DNA of 64,000 nt, taken from assembly GCA_947095585.1 (NCBI GenBank), contig OX352761.1:132648277-132712276 (forward strand), written 5' to 3'. Position 1 is the stretch's first letter; every line of letters begins with the position of its first letter. The DNA is from Nephrocerus scutellatus. Its lineage: Eukaryota > Arthropoda > Insecta > Diptera > Pipunculidae. Positions 12,201-22,979 of this stretch are shown here, piece after piece. Position numbers and translations under genes: made by a program. The notes below the pieces were generated by a model that saw nothing but the letters and a program-made list of their open reading frames with translations, was not told the DNA's origin and did not search any database.

Positions 12201-15200
12201 ATGAACATTGTGTAATGCATCGTTTTTCGATAAATCTCGTTCTAAAAAGATATTTTCTTTCAATACTAAGAATGTCCAGCATTACTAAAACTAAACTAAA
12301 AAGACGCGAGGCCAAATCATTTAATCAATGGATCATGGTCTGGGAAAACTACAAAAAACTTTCACCAAGAAATTATTACAAATAATGACAAAATTCTTGG
12401 AATTGTACAATTCGGTCCTTCAGACATTTGTTGACGTCTTTCTTTAAGGCCAACAACTTGACAGTGAATCGTACCGGATTCGCCTATAGTACCAGACCTA
12501 ACAAACGTAAAAGGCGCGCACAACAATCGAGCCGATGGGTTTATCAAATTTCAGCTGTACATGTACATGTGTATCTCCGATCGACAACACTTTTTGTAAA
12601 CATTTTGGAGACCTTAGGCCCCGGGGTCCCATACATTTTTTAAAATAAAATTAACCTCATTTTCTTCTCTTTGGAGACCCCGAGCCCCGGGGTCGTGGCC
12701 CCATAAATTTTTTTTAAAAAATTAACCTGCTTTTCTTTAAATTTTATATATATGTGTATCTCCGATGTACAAAATTTTTGGGTTCGGGCTCTGAGGCGCA
12801 AGGTGACATAAACAAATTTTTAAAAATTCGACCGATTTTCTTTATATTTAATTTTTATATCTCCGATGACAACACTTCCTATTGAAATTTGGAAGTGATC
12901 GGGTCCCAAAGTCGGGGGCTCCCCATAAATGGTTCACACCCTTATATTGATGCCGAGCTCTGTCAAATGCCTTGGACATATCAAGTGATTTACTTCCACC
13001 ACCGGTTTCAGTTTTCGGTGAGATATACCATCATATCATCAGTAGAACGTTGCCACCGAAAGCCGTACCGTTCGTTAGTTTCAAGATAGCTGATATTTAA
13101 TCAGCGTTTCGATGACCTTGGAAAGAATAGATGTAAGAGCTATGGGTCGGTACGAGGACGGAGACGACGGCTGCCTTTTTTGGGTTGGAGAAAGGCTGTA
13201 CTCCAACTACTCGGAAATAGTCCAGAAGAATAGGAGAGATGGAAAAGCTTACGCAATGGTAATGACAGCTTGGAAGAACATCTCTGGAGAACTAATGAGG
13301 AAATACCAATTGGCGCAGCGGATTTGCAATTGTTGAGATCGTTTAAAACTCTAGCCACTGCAAGAGTACAAACGAAGATCTGTCCCATAGAGTGTTTAAT
13401 ATTCGGTGGTAAAGTTATTGCACAATCTGGAAGCGTGTAGCTAGCTGCAAAATACGCAGCAAACACATTGGGTTTAACCTAAGAGCTGATAGCTGGAATG
13501 TCATTATAAATAAGCTAGGAATCAATGACGAGGCTTTATTTTTGATTCTTTTTACAAACGACCAAAAACTTTTACTACCTTTGAGACATTGTAGTATTTT
13601 TTGCCTCAATTTCTAGTCGTAGACGAAGGTTACTAGCCGAAGATGGAAATTGCAATCATTTTTGGCTCGTTTGAAATTTATTTGGTATTCCTCATTGGGT
13701 TTTACTTTACTTTGTAAAACCGAAAGTATACTTATCTAATCCTAGAAGCCTATTAACAGGATGGTATGACTATCCATCATCCTTTGGTTAAACAGACTTT
13801 TTCCTGAAATGAATAAAGTCTCTCATACCAATAAGAATGATATATTGCTATCACGAAGCAATAGTGACCAGTTATGATATTCAAGGATCTATTACTTAAA
13901 TCAATCTTCAATGATCTATTACCATCCTGCGTAATCGCAGCCTTTTACATGCATATTGTGCCAGGGGCGACCAAACCAGGGAATCCATCACCCTTATGAA
14001 AGTGAACAAGTTATCGTTAACAACAACTACCTCAGGTCAGAGGAAAATTTTACAAACGTATTTTGATTATTTTTGATTATGTAAAGGTAATTTATCCTTA
14101 CCTACGGTATAGTGTGAACCCTCAGTGTCATCGATAGAACTGTCAGAACTTACGGTTCCTGGAGTTCCGGCTTCACTTAGGATGTGTCCAGATGATGAAC
14201 TAAGAATGCTGTCGGCAGAACTTCCACCTCCACATGCTATGGACGGAACTCGAAGATATCTAATAATTTTTAAGAGTTTATAAAGGGATATTCTAAAAGT
14301 TTTTAATAGCAAAATAATAATTCCCTACCTAGCTACTTCGTGGTTCACTGGGGTTAAACCAGTTCCATGTGTAATGTTGGACGGAAGTCTGCTACATTCG
14401 TTCAGTGCCGGTACATTAGCACGCTCCCACTTGAAGGCAGCTTTTACTTTTGTCCATTTGGATATTTTCGATTTCCCTTCGCTGAACGTGCTCTGTCGTC
14501 GGTATTGACTGTCTGCAGGTCCTTTCATATCTTTGTATCTATGAAGCAGAGATAAATCGTCAGTTACTACAGATTTACTTCGTTCCCTTGTTCTAAAATA
14601 AAGAAAAAGGAAAAAATTCAAGAAAATAAATTATGATATATACTCGTATACGTATCTACATTCAGGATTAGGATAACGTACTTTTTTAAACCACTTCGCT
14701 TTATTGAGGCACTGTTTCCAGCCGCTAGAATCGCATTTAAGAGATAAGTGTTATTAAGTTCAATATCGATATCATCGTCTGATTGTTTTCCCGCCCCTTC
14801 AGTACATGCAAATTCACATGTTTCCTATTAAAACTGGCAAGTTATTGCAAGTATTGCAAGCCATATTATATGATATACCTTTTGTTGTAATCTCTTCTGT
14901 TCGCACAATTCTTGCACATATCTAAGACATCCCTTACGCTGGTAAATTTGCTCCTGAATCGAGCACAAATCATCAAGAATAGCATGAAGACGATTGAGCT
15001 GTTCGATCGCATCGTACGCTGCCAGAGCTGCTGATATTGATGGCGCCAAACGACTTTGTAGCGGTTCAATGAATTCTTCACATTCTCGCCTTAACAGAGT
15101 ACAATATTCAGGAAACCTGTTAACCGTGGTATTCGGAACGTGTACTTCGTCGGAATCTTGTTGATTGGCCGAAACGCGATCGCACTCAGATTTCAATTTT

Positions 15201-15436
15201 TTACAATCACTGGATATCGTCTCGTTTAGCAGTTTATAAAAGTTTTCTTCACGCTCAGCATAATCCAGCAGACGATCAAAGGATTCTGGCAAATCAGTCC
15301 TTCTGTGAAATGTAGAGCTACCGCCTTCTGGTTTTTGACTGCTGCCATCAATATGAGGATCAGGCGGTGGTGGTGGCAGCAAGACTTTTCGTGATGGTTC
15401 TGAGATACGTCGTGTAAAATTGCATTGTTTTTCCAT
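5008..15436 (-). CDS. Unnamed 1732-residue protein with four F-x-x-K-x-x-x-W motifs (15 exons)
   Basis: Exons by my splice reading, 5' to 3': 15436-14879, 14824-14682, 14592-14329, 14259-14102, 12241-12129, 12075-11845, 11780-11618, 11530-11330, 11061-10732, 10669-10504, 10432-10206, 10146-9837, 7467-7206, 7138-7018, 6959-5008. All phases agree and the total is 5199 nt. The ATG has an in-frame TAA two codons before it. The N-terminus has a proline run ('LLPPPPPDPH') and a likely coiled-coil stretch (about residues 130-186). Four related motifs follow: FENKRRDW (590), FRKKLQKW (645), FQKKLEQW (716) and FTRKLYEW (810), the last before a 'GIGPESSTFALLHPGY' block. The C-terminal half is polar, rich in Ser/Lys/Arg, and probably disordered. 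I see no enzyme domain, signal peptide or membrane segment. It may be a cytoskeletal or signalling scaffold; that is a guess. Two large introns (12242-14101 and 7468-9836) hold repeats. Confidence 0.85.
8570..8830 (+). repeat. MITE-like repeat in intron (relative of 61575-62104)
   Basis: Starts with 'cttctctatagaaag' and continues with 'gaatacagtgtacaaaaaat', 'gcgagaaacgta' and 'tgtggtagtgggaaacag'. It then ends near 'gctctttgttgattac'. These blocks follow the same order as in the MITE units at 61575-62073, but diverged and without a clear right terminal repeat. It sits in the intron between 7467 and 9837. Confidence 0.7.
8870..9625 (+). repeat. Family A minisatellite array in intron
   Basis: About seven diverged units in plus orientation. 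The 'gattttcttaaaatt' core recurs near 8881, 8989, 9107, 9221, 9371, 9467 and 9591. The rest of this intron (7468-8570 and 9625-9836) shows no gene that I can recognise. Confidence 0.75.
12550..12950 (+). repeat. Family A minisatellite array in intron
   Basis: Three to four diverged units with 'tgtatctccgat', 'cactttttgtaaac' and 'cccgagccccgggg' blocks, within the 12242-14101 intron of the unnamed gene. Confidence 0.7.
12955..13625 (-). mobile_element. LINE-B fragment, N-terminal part of reverse transcriptase
   Basis: Minus-strand reading frames at 13140-13466 and 13415-13609 encode the stretch before and at the start of the RT domain ('LFPSSWSTAFLQPKKGSR'). Frames shift and the rest is missing. 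It belongs to the family at 17692-18135, 31510-33060 and 39480-40100. It lies in an intron and is in the same orientation as the host gene. From 13625 to 14100 I see nothing recognisable. Confidence 0.7.
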
Positions 15437-15574
15437 AATTTAAAAAAAACTAAAATATTTCAGATTTTTTAATTATTGTAGATAATTATTCAATTAACGT
15501 TTTTTTAATGTAGGTAACTTCCTAATTGGAAGATGTTGCCATCAGCCACATCATCATAAGAACGCACAATCGAA

Positions 15575-15815
15575 TAAGAAATGCATATTCCAAGCAGAAG
15601 TGCATGCCATCAAAAAATGTGCTTACTTCAATCTGGAAAAGAAATACTTGAAGCAGAGAATAGCCATCATGACAGACAGCCAAGCGTTACGCATCACGTT
15701 AAGACTGGTGGAGTGGGTGCTGTATAGGCACAAGTCAAAGGGAAGTGCAATAGATCCGCACGGGTCGCAGTGCAACACATCCCTCAATTACCAAGCAACA
15801 AGTTGTTTCTGAATC
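15575..15815 (+). mobile_element. RNase H fragment of a LINE
   Basis: The plus-strand reading 'FQAEVHAIKKCAYFNLEKKY' followed by 'AIMTDSQALRI' matches the start of the RNase H domain of I/R1/Jockey-type retrotransposons (the catalytic D of 'TDSQA' is present). It is truncated on both sides and lies just upstream of the unnamed gene's start codon. Confidence 0.65.
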
Positions 15816-15849
15816 AACATAGAACAAAAAAGCAGCGAAGATTTCTTAT

Positions 15850-17690
15850 AAGTGCCAAAAAAAGCCGGCTAAGCACATTCTCTGTAATGAGCAATTCTCA
15901 CTTATTGTTCAGATGTTCAGGTCTTAGTGCACTGAGTCTCAATCTAGAACACAAGTCTAATGTTGTCCACGATAATTTCGTAAGATTATTTTAGAAATTT
16001 CATGAATTTACTCTTTGTACATTTAGGCAATTCTAAATGATCATTCGAAAATAGTTTTTCTTTTTATACGGAAAACGTTCCGATAGAAAACTATTAATCG
16101 GATAGATAACGCAAGCACACCGATCTATTCATTCTGTTTAGATGCATGGTCTGATAAAAATATACCTACCAGTGTGTATGTAATTTACATATATATATAT
16201 ACCTAACAAAGTTAAAAGAATAGATTAAAATTCTTTAAAAAAAATCTGACATGTGTCCTTACATATGCTGATTTATAAAATTATGTGTAAAAAGTTATAT
16301 GTAATGTAATGACCACACCCTCAAAAAATAACTATGCTTTTCCAGAAAAAGGTATATTTTTTACGTAAGTTTTCTGTCACGTTTTTTTAAGGACAAAGTT
16401 CAAAATACGAGTCCTTCCACGTGTCTCCATAGAATGATATGAAAATTTTTGCTTCTACGAGACTACGAATTAAAAAATGGCTAAAAAATCTTACGACCAA
16501 AAGCTAACGATATCGTAATTTATTATAATTAGCCTATGAACAAAAATTAAAGTTGAGTCCTTTTCATAATTTTTGATGCATTTGTCGGAGTCGCGTTCGT
16601 ACAACTTGTAGAGTAAAAAATATAAATTAAAGTTAAGTATAAAATTGTTGGAAAATGCACAAAATTAAATGTAAATAACTTTGTGCACTGTTCTACATAA
16701 CACAAAGTAAGATATTACGCACATCTATAGTAAAAAATTAAAAAAAAAACACTCCACTAACACAAACAGATTTATTCTCGTGTATATTTTTCTTACTAAA
16801 TATTTGCACTTTTTATATTCTGTAAAGATTGAAAAGTATTTATCGAGTTTTTATATGAATTTCGGAAATCCGTATGCGAGCAATTACATATACGGCACAT
16901 AGTATTCTAAAAACAAAAGAAAACTATAAACAAAATTCCAATTTGTATGGCTTGAGCACGCACGCACATCAGTTGCAATAAATTTTGTTTCCACTTTACT
17001 TTACATTTCAAAACTATTTTGGGAAATTTAAAAATCACATTTCTCCCCTCGTCTAGTTTTGAATTATTTTGTTGAACATTTTGCGCGATTTTTTTGTTGT
17101 ATTTTTAGCGTATATAGTATTCCGAACTCTAAGAAGCTTCCCAACCGACTGATCGGACCATTTTCCTTGCTCTTTGTCGAATGTGGGATATTTTTTGTGT
17201 GCCTGAGGAACCTTAAGCTCTTGGATATCTAATATTAGAGAGATGATGTTGATTTCGAAAATGAAACTGTGAAAATTTCAAATAAATATTTTTTGCAACG
17301 CCTTTCAGTCATTTATTCCGACTTATATGCCATATTGCCATACTTTTGCATACTTCTACTTGTCAGCTAATTTAAAAAAAAACATCAAATGTACAGTTTA
17401 TCTAAATTTAAGCTCCATAACAAAGAATTCTTATCCGATTTATAGTTTTACATCACACAGTCAGTTAGGGCAGAGATTAAGTTTTTTAAAGCATCTCATT
17501 TTAGAGAAACAGCTAGCAGAAATGATTTGTTAAGTTTAAATGGAGCGTCCTTAAGTCAGCAAGTTCCATACAAACTTACTTTAAATAATCGAGTTTTTGT
17601 AAAACAAAGCATATTTTTGGCCAAATACTTATAAAGATTTCTTACCGTAAAAAAAGCAACAAAAATTACTATGAATACGATCCTCCATTT
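15850..17690. other. AT-rich stretch, no gene recognised
   Basis: Upstream of the unnamed minus-strand gene. It contains short open frames only, with no family match that I can see. Part of it may be promoter or 5' UTR for the gene starting at 15436, but nothing in the sequence shows this directly. Confidence 0.5.
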
Positions 17691-17691
17691 T

Positions 17692-18135
17692 TTTTTTATA
17701 ATTCGCGCACGCTTCAAGTGTTCGCACCCTTATAATGCTCGGCTTTATGCTTGGCTCAGCGTTGGCGTTAAGGAAGAGGAGGAGAAAAGAGGAGATGTCT
17801 ATGAGCTAGTGTTTTGAATGCCTGTGGATCATAGTGATGTGGGAAGACAGAGCTTGGCAGAGCATTCCACATACGTGTTGTACGGCTGAAGAACGAATCC
17901 CTGAATTTAACTGTACATCCGCTGGGCTTGAGGGTAAACTGATGAGCATTTAGAGCGCCACGAGTATTGCGGTTGAATTCAAGGAGAGGTGGCATGCACC
18001 TGGTTATTTCCCTTGAGCACCGCTGGTAGAAGAAGCGATAAAACGGTGACAAGCTAGAAACGTTCCAGCGGTGTTCAAGCGAATCTGTTGATTTCGCTAT
18101 ATTTTCGTCACCGATAAGTTTTATAGCGCGGTTTT
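17692..18135 (-). mobile_element. LINE-B 3' end with A-tail
   Basis: On the minus strand, the C-terminal end of ORF2 reads 'FRDSFFSRTTRMWNALPSSV', a hallmark of Jockey-type LINEs. It is preceded by 'SPFYRFFYQRCSREI' and followed by a short 3' UTR and a poly-A run (poly-T on plus at 17690-17698). It is 5'-truncated near 18135. Confidence 0.8.
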
Positions 18136-18414
18136 GTATTCCTTTTCCATTCTCGGTAAATTTATTTCGTATGGATAAAACCTATTTGAAATAAGCTATA
18201 AGTATACTAATTTGTAAAACAGTACAGAATCGGTATTGTCCATGTTCCAAATTAAAATTACAGAGGGATTCGAACTACTGAACATAAACCACATACGCGT
18301 TCACGCACCTACAGAGGATTCCCCAGAGAATGAAAAAGAATTTGAATTAGTCGAACGGGAACTCCAGGCATGACCTTCAGTATATGACCGCAAAAAAGAT
18401 GCCAGTATTTAGGC

Positions 18415-18700
18415 TTAGGCTTGGTGACCGTTTAGGTTATTGTCTCCCATAGCTTATCACCAGTAGCTTGAACGTTATGGTTAAATTCCTGGATTTGTAG
18501 TCTTGACAGACTCTATATAGTAGGCTTTGGTGGCTTTAAAAAACCGGCGTTCAGCTTTTCTGCTATCTGTTGCTAAAATCGACTATAAATAGTTAAAGGA
18601 TTTCGCTGCTTCGATTTCAAGCTCCACCAGCTCTTTGCTGCTCTTTCTTGAGTTTAGATTTAAAGGATTTATAACAGCTTGAAAAAAATGTGTACACATT
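18415..18700 (-). mobile_element. RTE-like LINE fragment
   Basis: A minus-strand reading with 'EIEAAKSFNYL' and 'RRFFKATKAYY' corresponds to the region after the RT catalytic box in the RTE-like LINE at 53690-54317, which has 'EVVQSFNYLGSTVAA'. It is broken by stops. Confidence 0.55.
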
Positions 18701-18734
18701 TGGTAATTCAATAAAAAAAAAAAAAACTCATTTT

Positions 18735-18965
18735 ATATGGAGAACACCCTTAATATTACTCCTCAAGAAACCCCTCAAGACCACCCTCTCAAACCGCCCG
18801 ACCTCTCCCATTCCACTCCTTCTAGACCACCCCTAGAGTAGCCCGGCATACTTCACAGATAACCTCAAACCACCACTCAAAAACCCCTCAAAAACCTTTA
18901 CCAAGAACCCATTCTAGAATCCACTCAAGACACCCTCAAACTCCCATCGCAACTCCCCAAAGGGG
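18735..18965 (+). repeat. C/A-rich, G-poor imperfect repeat
   Basis: Roughly 230 bp dominated by variants of 'cccctcaagaccaccctc'. G is almost absent on this strand, giving a strong strand bias. No open frame of note. Confidence 0.6.
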
Positions 18966-18994
18966 TGCAATATGTGTCTCACCGTCACTATTTA

Positions 18995-19112
18995 TATCAG
19001 AGACTCCGAAAACTACGGATTCGATTTACGGATTTTTTATGCCAAAAGTATATTTGGCTAAAATCTATTCTAATTCCAGTGATTTTCGAAGAAGCAACGG
19101 ATATTATGGAGG
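18995..19112 (+). pseudogene. Fragment copied from the ZNFX1-like helicase gene (intron plus motif II exon)
   Basis: This matches 29145-29272 of the helicase gene. It carries the end of the short intron ('gtatatttggctaaaat' against 'gtacatttggctaaatt'), the splice acceptor ('ttccag' against 'ttgcag') and the start of the next exon, reading VIFEEATDIME against VIFEEAAEILE. Because intron sequence is present it is a DNA-level copy, not a retrocopy. It ends abruptly near 19112, where LINE sequence on the minus strand begins. Confidence 0.75.
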
Positions 19113-19310
19113 TAAAAGCCTTGTACAAATCGAGTGTCATGCCAGCAGTGCGCCAGTGGGGATGACGGTAACCATCCGCAATGTGAGACGTTAGCTCCGT
19201 TAAGGCAGTTGTAGTGCTGCGATGTTTTCTAAAGCCATATTGGTGGTGGGTCACATTGTAGCATGTCTGACACCTCCACGTCGACATCAGAGGGAGAAAT
19301 AGATGCATGA
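19113..19310 (-). mobile_element. LINE reverse transcriptase fragment
   Basis: The minus strand reads 'QYGFRKHRSTTTALTELTSH' and then 'MTLDLYKAF', the conserved RT region 'YGFR.HRST' to 'LDL.KAFD'. It runs straight into the helicase-derived fragment at 19112. Confidence 0.7.
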
Positions 19311-19311
19311 C

Positions 19312-19362
19312 ACAAATGGTCGCAAGAAGCTAGGCCTTGGAACGCAGCGGTCTGTCGTACGC
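19312..19362 (+). repeat. SINE body fragment
   Basis: The stretch 'aatggtcgcaagaagctagg' plus 'ccttggaacgcagcggtc' matches the body of the tRNA-derived SINE at 33285-33537 and its copy at 28752-28945. Confidence 0.6.
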
Positions 19363-19477
19363 GCAACACAACCGATGCCTAAACATTGATCTTCCAAACA
19401 CGACAGTAAGGAAACGTTCTCCTGTAGCTGTCAGCTTGTAGTGATGGACTTTCTTTAATTGTTCTCCAGACACCATT

Positions 19478-19801
19478 TCAGGACTTACGATTGATCTGTA
19501 TGTAGAAACGTCTTATCTCCAATACGCCATTAACTACCAGACTGTAGGAATCCTTTCCAAAATTGGTACAGCGTACTTTGTGGGGCAAGCTGGTATAAGC
19601 CGATTGCTCCGATATATTCAACTGTAGTGCATCTGTCTGCCGTAATCTTTTCAGAGTTTTGTTTGACTGTTTCGTCGTATTTCCAGTGCTTAGTTCCTTG
19701 CAATCCCGAATTAAATATCCAGATTTCTGCCAGTTAAAACATTTTGATCGGGAGATAGATCTGCGAGTTCTATAGTTTTGAAAGTATCCAGTTGTGGACA
19801 C
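19478..19801 (-). mobile_element. Possible LTR-retrotransposon gag fragment with a decayed zinc knuckle
   Basis: The minus-strand ORF contains 'CFNWQKSGYLIRDC', which has the spacing of a CCHC knuckle with the second Cys changed to Trp and the His changed to Tyr. Little else is diagnostic, so the family is uncertain. Confidence 0.35.
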
Positions 19802-19809
19802 TTAAATGA

Positions 19810-21690
19810 GGACTTCTATCTTTGCGATGTCTTCGATTTCCAGCTTGGGAAACCTAACAAAGTCCACTGTCTGGCTCTAGCTTAATCGATTTTCCTCTGT
19901 CTGTTGTCCTCAAATTAAGCTTTAATTATTCATATAGAACAGCGTTGATAAAGGCTTTCACTGGGATCCAATTTCGATCCCTAGCTTGCTGCTTTTCCGC
20001 TTTTACGACTTGTTGCCTTCGACTCGCCTTCCAAGATCTCTTTTCCTGACAACTGTAGGTTTTAATTCTCACTGCAAGTTCCACTCAATCTTATTGTTTA
20101 TTAGGTTTGCAATATTTCACTTTTAAAAACTATTTTTACAAAATTTAGGCTTTCTATAGAGTTTGTAATGAATTCTGCAAATTAGAACACAACACAAGTT
20201 CGTTTTTTTATAGATACAACTTTAATTAACAATTTGCAAGAGTTCACCAATGCTTTCTGGTGATTGGTTGTTATTCACATATAACACTTATATTCACATA
20301 TAACACTGATCTCTCTACTTGCAAGTGCTCCAGTACAAATCCAAATGGATATTTATACTAAATCAACAGTTTCGAGTATGTTCTATTTTTGGAAAATATT
20401 TGGAAATGAAAAAAAAATGCTAGAACAATTTATACAAAATTTCCACATTTATATTTTCTCTTTTGGAATACTAAATAAATTAACTCTAAATTCTCTATAG
20501 ATGATGCTGTTAACTGCAATAATACCAGTACATAACCGTAATGGTTGTGACTTTGCTACTGGTTTATGTCTTTGATATAAGTTCGTTCAAAAAAAATAAA
20601 AAAACACGACTGTTGCTTTAAGTCGAATCGAATAAAAAATTGTGCCGCGTGATAACGTTAAATGACAACAGTTGTTGGGGTTAGTAAAAAGATTAAATTG
20701 CCAAAATACATATACAAATCTTTGAGAGGAGATCGCCGATCGAATCGAACAACCTGACTGCCAAAAATCAATCTGTGCGGGAAAAGATGCCACTTTTGGC
20801 CATTTTGATTTCAACATATCTGACACCAACAACTGTTAGCATTTTTCTATTGATATTTATGCTAATTTTTTTTTCTAAAAACTCTGTGCTAGAGCCCGCT
20901 TGAGCGCAGATTTTTCCAAAACGGAAATCGAGCACGAAAGGCGAAAATCTTTTGGATAAATTTTGTTGTTGCATGTGTATGTAATGTCTAAAAATTATTC
21001 GTTTTCTGAAGAGGAAGACGATGTGGTGTCTGATGATGATGAAGACAGAAAAAATTCAAAATCTCTTCCTCCATTATCAAATTTCACATGTTTAAAAATA
21101 TGTACAAACAAAATGTAATTTTGTTATTGCAAGAAAAAATTGGAGAATAGAGAAAAGTTACATTGCTGTCAGTGAACACAAATCAAATGACTAGATGAGC
21201 CATGTGCTAAGCATCATGTGACATCATTAGTTGTTTGTGTCAGTAAAAGGATTGGTCAATCTCTCAAAATATACAGATCTGTTTTCGCGCTATGGTAGAG
21301 TCGCTTTGAAGGGAAACGAACAACTTGATAGCTAAAAAAGAACTCTGGGGCAGAGTTTTTTGGTTAAGAAATATTTAACCAAATTTTTAGTTATAATTCC
21401 CACCACCAGAGTCGACTTTTAAAAATTATATATGGATAAGTTGGCAAACACATGAAACAAAAAATAGACCAATTGATTTAGTTAGTTTTTGCTGTTGCTT
21501 TGATCAGCCGTTAACCACAAAAAATACCTAACTCATTTTGTTGAAAGCAATATAGCATATATAAGAAAAAAGAATAACAAATTTATAAATGACAGACACG
21601 GCATACAAGGTTATGTGCTGTGTATTATCTAGCATTTTTCCAAAATTTTATATGCTCCGCAAAGAAAAGTCTTATTAAAACATAGCGATA
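19810..21690. other. Intergenic, with a short dispersed repeat
   Basis: No gene recognised. Blocks like 'gaacaacctgactgccaaaa' near 20745 recur in variant form near 21318 and 25341, so a low-copy repeat is present. An acidic 44-residue frame at 20985-21119 (starting MSKNYSFSEEEDD) could be a decayed transposase start; I cannot support more. Confidence 0.4.
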
Positions 21691-22927
21691 ATGATTTCAT
21701 TTTTATCCTGTGTAAAGTTAGTTTTAAAAAATCGTTTAACGTGTGATGCATTGCAAAAAATCCATACAACTTCTGTTTCTGAGGCTGCCCGAAAGGGAAC
21801 CCGAGAGAAAGCACGTAAGAAAAAAGTCAAAGTGGAAGTGCAGAAAGTCGGCTTCATCCCACATAACCAGCGCGATAAGAAGTAAGAAGCGACTTATTGT
21901 CAATAGCAACATTACCTATTAATATTTTTGTTTTGCAGGATAAATCTTTTAAAAATAAACAAGCATGTGGATGATTCTTGGAAGGCGATACCGAAGGATA
22001 ACGTTTATGTCGGCAAATATTATCGCTGGCCCGTGTACACAGTTGCCGATGCAATTCAGTGTCACCGAGAAACACATCATCCATCGATGTATAATGTGCC
22101 AAATGCTCCCCTAAATGTAGAAATCGAGTTAAATATGAAGGCGGAAAAAGCCACGCGTTATCTCGACAATTTCCGTCGTATGGCCATGATTCCGCATATG
22201 TTTAATCACGGCGAGGACCGCAAAATTCTTGTCTTCACTAAAACAAATGTTTGTAACTGCAAAGATAGCCCAACAAACTATTTAGTTGACTTTTTTCGTT
22301 ACTTTTAGGATTTACTACTAGAAGCCAGAGAAGCTGGTGCTTCGCTCGTAGGGGGAGTTGAACTTATTAAAGATATTACCAATGGTCAACTCTTACTAAC
22401 AGACTACCAATATGTTGTTGCACATCCTAACATACTGCCTGAATTAGTAAACATCCGCGGACTTATGAAAAAGAAATTCCCTAACCCAAAAAATGGGACT
22501 CTTGGAATAAATCTGCCTGAAATGATTATGAAATTCGCTAATGGGATCAGTTACTCTGCAACCAAAGATGAAGCTCAGCAGGACTTCGGCTTAATAGCTT
22601 CGTCAGTTGGAACGGTAAAAATATAATTCGACACTTTCCAAGTATTTTACATTAAAACTCTGTTTTCAGTTGGATATGGATACTTCAAAGTTGGAAGAAA
22701 ATCTTAAATGTTTACTAGAAGACATTAATTCGGTTAGACCCAAACGAGAAGGCCGCTTTATAACTAGAGTACTTCTGAAGAGTCCTCCTAGTAGTGAACA
22801 GTTGAAAATTGATCCATTTGTTTACGTGCCTGAAAATTTTGTCAAACAACCAGACTCAACAAAAATTTCTGAAAGCACCAGTGACATTCTTGAGGAAGAT
22901 AAAATAACTGAGGCTGCTGTAAATTAA
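21691..22927 (+). CDS. mRpL1: Mitochondrial large-subunit ribosomal protein uL1m
   Basis: Exons 21691-21881, 21939-22248, 22309-22614 and 22670-22927 give 354 residues with matching phases. The first ~35 residues are basic and amphipathic-looking ('[16 protein letters not shown]'), as in a mitochondrial targeting sequence. The body carries the L1 family fold signature: '[20 protein letters not shown]', the two-domain region with 'KILVFTK' and '[16 protein letters not shown]', and '[15 protein letters not shown]'. L1 binds 23S-type rRNA at the mobile L1 stalk that guides tRNA out of the E site. Here it acts in the mitochondrial matrix. The second intron uses a weak donor (GTTTGT), chosen because it keeps phase. 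The gene converges with nac, 52 bp between stop codons. Confidence 0.93.
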
Positions 22928-22979
22928 GTCTTATTATTTTTGTTGTTTCTTTCATAGATAAACAATAACATTTTAATTA

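Noticed and set aside
20985..21119. Acidic 44-residue frame as a piggyBac-type transposase start
   Set aside because: Only the acidic N-terminal character fits; no catalytic region or terminal repeats follow.
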